From Candidatus Omnitrophota bacterium (GTDB lineage: Bacteria; Omnitrophota; Gorgyraeia; Zapsychrales; JANLHA01), in the NCBI GenBank assembly GCA_023247795.1, contig JAHFFT010000018.1:1-47914 (forward strand): a stretch of DNA of 47,914 bases, in the 5' to 3' direction. How positions within the stretch are numbered: position 1 is the first letter of the stretch; every line of letters begins with the position of its first letter. Below are positions 9,701-21,700 of the stretch, piece by piece. Position numbers and translations under genes: made by a program. Below the pieces are notes generated by a model. The model was not told the DNA's origin and made no database searches. It was given only the letters and a program-made list of their open reading frames with translations.

Positions 9701-12700
9701 AATTTTTCCGACAATTTTTCGATTTTCTGAGAAATTGCATGCCAAACGCCAACAAGCACAATCAATGCCGACAATAAAAACATTGAAATTTTAATTTTCA
9801 CGTACCCAAGCACACAGACAAGATTAAACAACGCGTGCATCAATATCGGCAGCTTGATAGATCCGGAAAAATCCAAAACAAGGCTAAATGATACCCCCAA
9901 GATGAAAGCACCCATATATTGAGCCAGAACGAATTGATATGTCTGCCAATGATTCAATGCAAAAAAGACTGAACTGATGAAAACTGCGGATAATCGTCCC
10001 ACAAGCTTTTTTAAATCTGTATAGACAATCTTTCTCCAAAAAAATTCTTCAATAATAGGAGCAAAAATGACCGCTGAAAGTTGGAAAAAAATCTTTGAAT
10101 CAAAGAATAATACATGAACCACTGAATACGAGACAGCCAACATCACGAATAACCTAACATCTTGATCTCTTGACACGCGTTGTTGTAACGCCTTCCAACT
10201 TTGCTTGATACCTTTACCATAGAAGATGAAAAATAACGAGCAACCTAATAATGCGATATCTCCCCAAGTCATAAAGAGTACCATAGCTACCGCGCCGATA
10301 AAACCAAACGGGCTGGTAAGATCAATAAAATGTGAGTTGGGTGAAGCAGGGTTTAGCTCTTTGTTTTCTGTCGATTGCAGATAGGGGAACAAAAACTTAT
10401 CTAGGCGATTGATCTCGACACCTTCTGCAATAACAGTAGGCATGTAAAAAATGCGGCCAAATCTGGCATAGCTGTGCAGCCCCGTTGGCAGGTCTCCCAT
10501 CCATTCAAAATTTTCCGCACTCAAAAGAACCACGAATTGAATCTCGCTGCCGTATTGAAGATCAACGTGTGTGACGCAGTTCCTATCCAAATAAAATTCG
10601 ACCCAATATTTTTCGTCTCGGAGTCCTATGTCAACAATATACTCATGCCATTCATCATAAGTGACCACAAACGGCACAACACTCATGGGATAGAGATGAA
10701 CAGTGAAAAGACCTTGCGCCTGATTTTCATTCAATTGCCGTGATTGTCTGGCAGGCCATTGGCCAAAACCCATTTCCATATCAATTTCATGATAGATTCC
10801 GCTTTTATCTTCGGTATAAAAAAACATGGCGGTACTCACCTGAGGCCCCTCTTGGACCATGTTCCCTTGATGTGATCGCGTCACTGTTTTCGGCTGCGGA
10901 ATAAAGGTGTTAAAAATATATCGTCCAGGACCGGCTCGGTAATCGCGTCTCATATCCACAGGATCCGCGAGAATGACTTTAACCCGATCACGGACTTCCC
11001 ATCTTTGTTTAGGATCCCTCATCTTCTCAACCAATGTGCTCAATTTAACCGGTCGTGTTGTGATAATAAGATTGTGATCCTCGTCTGGATAAATCAGCTC
11101 CTGAGCGGGGCCAACACCGGCGGGTGGGGACTCAATTCTCCATCCGGATAAACTTCCTGGATTCCAAAGAATACAGCCATTGTCATATCTTCTGACACCT
11201 GGAAGAACGTTGTCCTCTAATGCCTTCTGGGCTTGAGCGACATCATGGTTCCATACATAAGCAATTTCACAAAATTCCGCTGTTCCGGTTCGATCAAACA
11301 AAAATGATAATTTCATACTGGCCAACTGCTCATCGAGAAAACCGAAAATGTGAATGGGTATAAAAAACGTATCCTGATCCGCTCTTAGAATTCGCGGATC
11401 ATCAAAATAGATATCCTGACTCTTATCCGCTATCGTTTTGCCTACTGTCGATTCAAGCCTGACTTTCAATAGCTCACCGCCCCTGAGCATGACCCTGACT
11501 TTAATGGCGTTAAAGGCCCGGATATCCACTCTATCAGGGAATAGCGTGATCCCCGCGTATTGATAACCGCCATTGTTGACGTTAAAATCAACTTTGAGCG
11601 AATCATTGTTCATCGTTGGTTTTTGCACATTAATGAAAGTATCCGTTGGGTTTAACCATTCCCGCTCGGCATCGCTGAAGGCTTTAATACGGGTAGGATC
11701 TGATTTCAGTAGATCAACCGGTTGATTCTGGGGCGTGGCAATTGCGGATTGCGCGGGTTGATCATTCTGATTCTCTGCTCTTGACTGAAACGGTGCAGCA
11801 ACGCTCATCAAAAATAGAGAAATAAGGCCGATTAAAGCGGTACTAAAATTGATAAAACTAAATTGAGACGCTGCTGCATGATGCTCCCCTTGCTGCGCTA
11901 AGAGAATAACAACCGCGATGATAAAAATCGCTCCCGTAAGAACAGGCATCACTACGCTAAAATTTGAACCAACTTTCGGTGGGGAATGATTCTTCTGGGC
12001 CAAATAACTTAACAACGTATCTGGCTTCCTCTTGGCGCTGAGAAGAACGCCACTTCCGTCACGGAAACTCTTGCGGGATTTTCCGTTAATATTGCCAAAC
12101 AGCCACGGGAGTTTGGCGCAAAGGTGCGACCTCACATCTTCCCGATAAACCGGCACATAAAAACGCTGGGGATAAAGATACCCCAGGTCTTCCAGCCTCT
12201 GCATGGAACAGATCATTTGATCATTGGCTTGCGGGTCGTCATGCGTCCAATACAGTCCATCCTCGATCGGCAGATAAAACACGGAACCATATTTTTCCTT
12301 GCCTTCGTCAAGGGCAGAATCCACGTATCCGGCGGCGGTGCTGTGCAAATTATGAAATGTGAATAAATGCGATTTGGCCAAATGGGGCAGATCGACGAGA
12401 TTTTGGTCAGCTGACTCAACAGGCGCGGCAAGGCGATCGGCATGCCTATTCAACAGTTTAAAATATTCATTTAAAGTTTCGGAAAGCGCCACACGATCAA
12501 ATGAATTAAAAATCCCCTGAAGAATTTTTTTCACTTGATCCGCATGAATTTTATCCACCAATTCCGTTTGATGAAGAACATCCTCCCGCCGGGGATTGAG
12601 CGACCAGGCTTTAAGGACCTGGACCAATGATCTTCCCTCTGGAGGAAAATGCTCAAACAGTTCGGCATCAATCGCGTGTTCCGCAATTCGTTCAAAGAAA

Positions 12701-15700
12701 GCCGGCATAACTCGTCGCTGAGCTTCCGGAACGATCCGCGTTAAATAATCCCGTACCTGGGGTCCATCCTCTCCTCTCATAAAGGCCTGGAACAAACGGC
12801 AATAATCTTGTTCGCCCAGCAAATGAACCAATTCACCTGCGCTTTCTGCGAACTCGTTGCTCTTAAATACAAACGACTGAAAACTAAATTCCAAAGCTTC
12901 GCGGTTAATGAAACCGCGCTGGTCAGCTAAAAGCCCCATGCGAATAACCTCGTTTATCTGCCTTTGCTCCGGGTTCACCTCCATCATTTTTAAAAGTTCC
13001 GTTGCGTTGAACACCATCGCCGAATAGTCCGGGGAATTATAAGCCCGCATCTTTTCGACGACAACTAACGCCCGATCAATCTGTTTCAAATCCCAATCAT
13101 GCGGCATTTCGAACCAGATAGGGTTACACAAGTATTGCTGATAAATAAGGTGCTGGGAAATGTGCGCGGTCTCCGCCAACAAATAATCCAAACGGTGATC
13201 TGCCCTTAAATCGCTGATAATCCGACGAGAATGATCCAAATAAGGCAATTCCGTGTAGAGATGTCCGTAACGCGCCGCTAAAAACAACAGGGTACCGGCC
13301 TTCTTAACAAAAATCGACGCGCCCAATCCATCCTGATGATCTTGCTGCAGAGCGTCGAGCAACCGCTGAATCTGGTCTAACCGCTGGTTGCAATCCATGC
13401 CCGCTTCCTCTTCGTCCCAAATCCGTAAGGTCAACATCAACAATGGATGCAGGAGATAATAGCGAACGATCACCTTGGCGGCCCGACGGATACCCTGATG
13501 ATTTTGTCGCGAAGATGGATCTTTCTCCAAATGCCGGATCAGGCTGCTTATCAATAAAATCGCTGGATTCTTGATCTGATCGCGGCTCGTGACAGCGGCA
13601 TTGAATTCCGCGCCCACCTTATCCTGATAACCAATTTTCGTATTTGCCCCAGCGACGCGCGCGTTTTTGAAAAGATCAATAAAAGTTTCTTCTATCTCAC
13701 GCGGAGTCATATTCTCGCCTTGCTCAGCAAAATCAAACGACAGGTGCCGTTCCCGCACGCTGATCAACCACTGAACAGCATCATCTCCCGACTGGATTTC
13801 CGGCGCGATCCGGTTAAAGACCTCTTCCAGCCGGTTATAGATTGAATCTAACACCGAGGCCGAAGCACGGAATGACCGCTTGCGCGCACTTAGGTTTCTT
13901 TTCAATCCGAAAACAAGCGGTAAACCAACAGCAACGGCAAAGATCATGCTCGGCCCAAAAATAGCGTCGACATTCCAAGAAAATGCCTGATCGCCTGGAA
14001 CCTCGAAGAGGCTGCCGACTCGTTCCGGTTGATCAAGAGCTTTCGGACCCTGCCTATTTTCCTTAAAATGCTCCCACATCCCATAAACAAAGAAGATGAT
14101 GAAGACCGATATCACGCCGGTGAACATTTGATCAGCAACACCGATCGTGACCTGCGGTAGCACGGGCAGCCACCAACTGTACGTCAACGGCCAGAACCCG
14201 CTGAAAAACCCGACGGTCAACTTGAAAATGATGGCGACTTTGATCCAGTCAAAATCATCCTTAAGCCGCGGATGAGGGTTACCTGCCTTTCTTAAATTCA
14301 GGAGCTGGCCGAGGATCTCTGCACCGGTGACAAAAATGGTAAAGTTTAACAAAATCCTTAAATTAATATTTTGAGCAAAGGCCACCCCGGAAAGGAACGG
14401 CAGCCATTCAGAAATCGGCGTTTCCGGAACAAACTGCAGCCCTGCCAAAATCAACACGGTCGCGGCGGCAATAGCAAAAAACCATCGTAACGGTAAAATC
14501 CGCTTGAATTCATCAATCGATTCTTTAATCGTCCTTCGCTTTTGATTATTTCCTAAATGAAAACCAAAATATAGAACGCAGAAATAAGCAATCCCTCCGA
14601 CGGCCAAAGACGCAAGCCCTATATGCGATGGGAAGTAAAACAAATTGAAGGCTAAAACTAAGGGCAAGATCCAGCGCGCCCACGTCGAGACCGAGAGGGA
14701 TTGGCCTGTTGTTTGCTGATTGGCGAGAAAGAGAATAAAAATAACAGACAACGGTTGAAAGGCCCCAATGATCATCGTTTGCCTGCTGAATGATATGGGA
14801 AGGGAGAAAACAACCGCCATAATCAGCCCCCAGTAGGGAAAAGCAAATCGCAGCGCCTGAATCATCGATGGTAATTTCTTATTCAAAATCGCGCGGACGG
14901 GCAGAAGATAAATGAGACCCGCGATGATGAGCAAACCGACGAGAACGCCTACGCATTGAGATCTATTTTGAGATAATAATTTTTTGACTTGCGGTATGGT
15001 TTGATTATTTTCACGCCAAGGAATCAAAAGACCGTAATATTCCGGAGCCTCTCGAACCTTTAACACCTCTTGAAACTTTTCGCCGAGAAGACCTTCCAAT
15101 CGCGGTTTGGTGTTTCGCCATAAGCAACTACGGGCAGGATCGAAACCAATCTTTTGATGTCCACCATTTTCCAAATAAGAATTAACGATGGCCGCATGCC
15201 AATACTGAATGGCCTCTAGAAAAATCGGGTGACTATCGGCAAAGCCATACTCTAATCGAACAAACCTTCTTCCCTTTAAGTCCAAAGCTTCATTTCGAAC
15301 GCCAGCAATTTTAAGCGATGTTTTGTCCTTAATCCTATCATCCCTCGCGTAGACAAGCGTAAGGGCAAACATGATCAATCTGGCATCATTCTCCAAATCT
15401 TCCTTTTGAAGATTAGGCTTTATTTCTTCCCAGATATCAAATGGTATGCCAACGTTGACTTGAGTTGACCTCACATCGCGCTGCGCGATATTTAATAATT
15501 TGAGAATCTTTTTAAATAAGGCGCGCTGAACTTGATAACTATGGCTGGGATTTGTTCTTAATTCTTTATCATACATAGTATCTTCCACATCCCCGGTCGT
15601 AAGTTTATGAATTTCAGACATCTTATGTCGAAGCCGTCCCAAGTTTTCATGACGGAATTCCAATTCCAATCCGATAGGAGATTTTAAAGAACTAGCCCTG

Positions 15701-18700
15701 ATCTCACTTACCAACACATCAGCATAATTCATGGCCTGCCCAAAAACCGCGGCTTCTGCCCCAGGCAACAATAGACTCAACTCTTGATCGCAATCACGCT
15801 TCAGCAAGGCCCTCGATTGTGGGATTGTTCTTTCCGCAACGGCCATCCTCTCGATCAAAAAGCTAAGGTCATTGTTATTTTCAAACGGCCCCCAATCAAA
15901 CGTGGCACTTCCTGCCCTATGCCATAAGACGGAACGATCAAATAAATGATTCATGATGACCAAAATCAATAACGTGACACTAACCATCATCCCCATTAAG
16001 GAATGATCATTTGAAGAAGTGTCTGCTCTTGTTGGAACCGGTGCTGGTTTCGACATGAATAAATCTTTAAATTTTTTCCCTAGTCTAAAAATTTTATAAA
16101 CAAAAATGAAAAAAAGATACAAAACAGCCCGACCGATAATTTGCAACGGTGCTAGCTTAGGGCAAAGCGATAAGGCTTTCCGTTCTAAATCAAATTTTCG
16201 CCAAACATTGTCCTCATGCTGCAATAACTCGTCGAAGGAAAGTAAAAACATGGGAGAAAAAATCCCTCCTTGGACCCTTTGCTCAATGACCGCCTTTTTC
16301 CATAACTGAAATGCTTCTCCATCAGGCTCTGCCCAAACTTTCACGCTTGTTGGTCGGAATCCGACCAGATTGATTTCTCCCCTGGCGACCTGCCATAATT
16401 GCGGTAATTCATCGATACGTATCGGACGAAGGACACGGCCTAATGGGGTGACCTTTTTGTCTTCATCGATCGTACGCAATTTTAAAATTCCCGATTCGAT
16501 TTCGGTTCCATCATGAAAAAATCCGATAATCTTCTTAACCCTTGATATTGGGCTATTTAATGCCATATCAAGGACATGGATACGAGTATCCTGTTGATTA
16601 GGATCCGTAGAAACATATAAAAAAATGGGCTGGTCGCGATGGAGGCTGTTCCCGTGAACAAATGCATTTCCCAAAAGAGTTACAATCGCATAGATTAAAT
16701 CAAATCCTAAATTCTTACTCAATTGTTTGCCGATATTTAGAAATAGAATCCTCTCCCGTTCCAAATCCTCGCCATAATCACCGTGCCCTTGCAAATCTAA
16801 AGCCACAACCCTTCCGTCACTTAGTGGCAGAATGATATCATCAACATCAAATTGATGTTGAGCGGCGATCTTAACATCAACAATCTTTCCATGAGATATC
16901 GTTTGATCGATATATTGCCGAACAAGGGTTATTCGTTGAGAAGCCCCTTCCTTCTCACCAAATACGCTCAAGCGGGCCGGATGGCCTTGAGGAACGAATA
17001 ATTTCTTTGGCAGCCCCGCAGCCCTTATATCATTCTGTGTCATTGCAAGGAGTGAAGCGACGAAGCAATCCCCGCCGTTGACCTTAAGATTGCTTCGCCC
17101 CTGCGGGGCTTGCAATGACAAAATGTCGAAAACTCCCCGCTCCTGCCGATATTTCAAAATGAACATCACCACTGCCGATAAAAGCAACCCAAGTACAGCT
17201 GACATCGTCGAGAAATGCTGACTGTGAAACATAAAAATCACTGGCGGCTCATTTTTTCTTTCAGGGGCAAGTTCCGGTCGATTAACAATACTCATAACAA
17301 AACCCAAACCATTTTCATTTGATATCCGACCTTCCTTGCGGGCCTGTTTTGCCAGAAAGAAACCCGCGTCCAATTTATCCTCTCCCCTAATCACCCTCAG
17401 CAACCAACTCCACGCATCTGGCGGGGAATTCAAAGCTTGGCCTAACTTCCAGGCTTTCATCGCCATACTGGCTCCATAGACACGCCATTTATCATCCGGC
17501 TGCCATCTGGCACCCAAGTCCAGCTCTCTCAAATAACCCAGGGCAAAAATGAATTCATGAGAAATTTTATTAGGTGTTCCGTCGAGGACAGCAGGGTCAA
17601 TGATGATATCAAGGGCATGGCCGACCTCATGAAATATCGCCGCCTGATAAATGATCCATCGATCTTCTTGCAAAATTTGAGACATCCACGAAAAACTAGC
17701 CACCTTGATGGCTAACAAATCCTTGTCCTGTATTACTGCATGCGCGATACTGACTACAATTTCTCCATCATCAAGAAGCAAAATCGGGTTCTCGAGCTTA
17801 AAGGTCTTGTCATGCAACTCCCTGGTCTTTGCATCAAAGAGATGCACAGCGAGCATATGGACAGCGGTCCTTTCTTCGGCAATGATGACTTCTGCTTCCT
17901 TTTCGGTAAACCCTCGAGCAATGAGTTGTTGGACGTAGGGATCTTGAGCGGATGGTTCGAAAGAAGGAGTTTGTGCCGCGGCAACACTCATAAAAGCCAA
18001 TGACGTCAGCAGTACCGTCGGGGCCCTTGCCCGATACGCCTTAAGCATCAATACCGTCAAAATAAGCGGTACCACAAAACTCAACAACAGCAGGTCGGCT
18101 GAGATAAACTGGGATATTTCGGGAAAAAGGTCACTGTCCCCATTTCCTTTTACTGTAAAAGTGCTCTCCTGACCGTTACGAAGTAATAAATAGACGGGTG
18201 ATAATAAAGGATTGTCGGCTGTAAACCCAACCGCTGGATAAACATGAATGGCCTCTGCTTTTCCTTCTCGAGGAATTGGCTCTAAAACAACATCCTGATT
18301 GCTTAGATCCTCTAACCCTTCGATCTCAAATCTTCGATATCCAGCTGCACCGAATACCATCCGCCCCATTTCATCGACCTCGCGCCAAAGATACTGCCCC
18401 TTTAAGGAACGCCCTGGATTCCAAAGCCACATTGCAAAATCACGATCCGATATAACGATAAACGATCTTCTTGACAAAGATCTTGCGGCATCTCTCGGAT
18501 TCCCCTGACAAATTTCTCTCAGCTTCTCCTCGAGACGCCCCTTAACGACACTATGCCGAACGGCTGTCTTTCCGATCATATGTATTTCTCTAACACCCAA
18601 CTTATTGCTGAAATCGACCAGATATGGAATAAGCGGCGTATATTCCGGGTTGAACCAATACCTGGTATGGCATCGTCTATGCGCGCTACTTTGGCATACT

Positions 18701-21700
18701 CCCAAACGATGAAACGCTGAAAGAGTCGCCAGGAAGGTCTGATGCGACAATGAATCAGCTAGATTGGAAACCCTTTTTATCTCACCAATTCTTGAGGGAT
18801 ACCGCAGGACAACCGTGGCCAACAAAACTTTAGTTGCGCTGGGCATTTTAACCTCTGGCCGCAAGAGATTTACTAATTCCGCTTCCGTGTAATCCTTATT
18901 CGAAAAATCCAAACCACCGGAACGGTCTGGTTTCTTTTTAGGAAATTTTAGGTTTACCTTGCGCAAAGCCAAAATACTGCTTTGCGCGTAAGTATTTTGA
19001 ATGGCGAACTGTCGTAATTTAAAAATTGCTTTACTCCGCATTGAGGGAACATTGGCTCTTTTTATTATTTTATGACACTCAACCGATACATAGTCCGCGA
19101 TCTTCCCATCATGGGCCGCCTTTAAAAAATTAACACCATAAGTCATATCCAATATAAGCCGTTCTTGTTGATTCAAAATATTTGCCGGTTCATCATCACT
19201 GAGTAAAGAATACAAAACCTCTTGGGGAATCCCGGGGTCGCCGCCAATATCGGCTTGCAGGATCTGTAGCCCAAAACGTCCGTTAATCAATTTTTTTACT
19301 GCTTCTCGACGTAATCGGTAGATACACCGTTGGGTAAATTCCGTATCCTCGATATGGGCCAGATCGCTCTTTTTCATTTGCCTTGCTAACTGGGCAAAAT
19401 GTCTTGCCTTCGGCCGCTGGGACCGAACGAAAAACTGTAAAACAGCCCGCTCCGTCGGATAAAGATACGGCCAAGCCGCTAAGATATTAATCACTGGGAT
19501 TTTAAATCTTGCGGCAATTTTCCCCATATCCTCCAGAGAAAGGGGATTTTCCTTCTGCACCATCTTTAATTTTTCCAAAGGCAGAATCAGCGCGGCTTGC
19601 AACTCTTCCAAGCTTGGTAATGATGATAAATTCCCTTTGACATTTAAGGCCATGGCCGCAGCCCTGCGCAATCGATTAATTTGTAATAGATAAACCGTTG
19701 CAAAATCTGTCCGAGAAAAGGCCCTTGGTTTAAAAGAACGTATATGATCCTCTATCTCTCGAAGCGATGCCGGTCTCAAATATTCAATTCCAAACTTGGC
19801 ACAGCAGAGCGAATGTTCCCATGTCCCAAGTGTTTTTCTCATTAACACCGAAAATTCCTCATCATTCAAATCTTGAGCCTTAACGACCGCCTTAAGATTC
19901 CGCAACCCGGATCTCCCTTCCCTTAAAATGGCTATAGTATTTTCTTTGACTCGCCAAACATGCCATTTCCTATAAGGTTGCTTGGTCTTCTTCGATACCA
20001 TCCCCCTTTTCCGCATCAATAAAACCAACTCATCTAAAGTTTTTTGCTGGGGACAATAAGATTGATAAATGATCCATCGCTCAAGAGGCCAGAGTGTAGG
20101 CCAGGCATCCAAAAATGATTTAGAAGCAATCCCCATCTGCCGCGCGATCTGAACAAGAATATCGTGATTGGGATTAGTGGTCTGATCCAGTTCTGAGATA
20201 GCCACAAATTCTGAACTCTGAGGAAACGCGACCGGTTGTACCACAGAACCAGGTTCGCAAGATTTATTTTCGGTCAACTTGACCCGAATAATACCTAACG
20301 CCAGACTAAGACGTTCATTTGCAATACTACAGGAAATACCAAGACGTCTTGCTAGCTCTGTTCTAGATACCGGTCCAGTTTTTAATTTTAATTGATGATA
20401 ATAACACTCATAAAAGACCTGATATTCATTTGGGTATAACCATGTTTGCACAATCTTAAAGAACCCATCGACATCACCTATAAACTCCGACGACAACTGG
20501 AATTCTTGGTGTAAAAGGTCTTCCCAAGGTTGCTGTTCTTCTTCAGAAGCAAGCGGTGAAAACGGCTCAATACGATCTGTTTGAGCGTAATTCTGAAGCT
20601 GTGAGATATCTGTCATAGACCAGTCGGGAAGGCAGGTGGCTATCTGATGAGCATCCGCAAAAAAATCAATGCCGGCAACCTGACAATCCTTCTTTAATTG
20701 TCTAATACGATCCCTCATATACGGGGATAAAGGAACGATGGGTTTCTGATACTGAATATAATCTAAGACTGAGAACTTCACCCACGCGTGCGCATAACGA
20801 TAAAACCTCCATCCAAGACTCGGGTCAGATTTTGTGGCTGCCTTTATGATCGCCAGATTCCCAACGCTTATTTCATCCATATCAGTGGTATTCAAAATTT
20901 TAATAACCGTCCTGGCATTGGCAAAAAAGAAATCGTCAGCGGCCTGCTGATCGTTCAGACGAATAAGGATGAGCAGCTTAATTTCGCCCAATCGCGTTAA
21001 TGATTTATAAGATTGAATCGTGCGCCAATAGGCATCAAAAGTAGGATCTTGTCCCAACAGATGTTGGGGCGACTTGATCCAATGATCGGTCTCATACATC
21101 ATATCCTGAGGAAGGGTTGCCAAAAATCTTTGCCCAATTTTTGTAACCGCCTGCTTTTCCGGCCCTTCGTATTTATAGAATCTTACCATTGGCAGAATTA
21201 AGGAGAGCCAGACGAAATATTCCTCCCTGTCAAAATGTTCGTATGCTGGATCACTCTGATATTGTGTACGGTACTGCTCGACATAAGCATTAAAGTGATC
21301 CAACTGCCTGCTCTTTTCTTGATCGGTCATGACCTTCAATCCAACAACATCTTTTGCTATCAAAAGATCGAGAAAATGATCCGAAAAAATCCCCGGATTA
21401 AGAATGACAACAAACGCCATGGTCTGCGGGTCAAGCGATTCCAATACTTTTAACCAAGCTGTTGTTCCTTTTGCTGAAGCGTTCGATCTTTCGTACTGCA
21501 AGAACAGCTCTTTTAAAGCTGCCCTCCATGCGCTCTGATCAGCATTTGGGCCAACGGCCATCGACCTCTGGGCCAAGAGAGTTAGCTGTTTTGTTTGCTG
21601 CTCGGACAATTCGGCAAAAGCAGGCGCTGTCCCTGTTTTTTCTGCTTTCTTCATTTCCGCCGCCGGCTTTGCTTCTGCCGTACCAAGTATGCACAACCGA

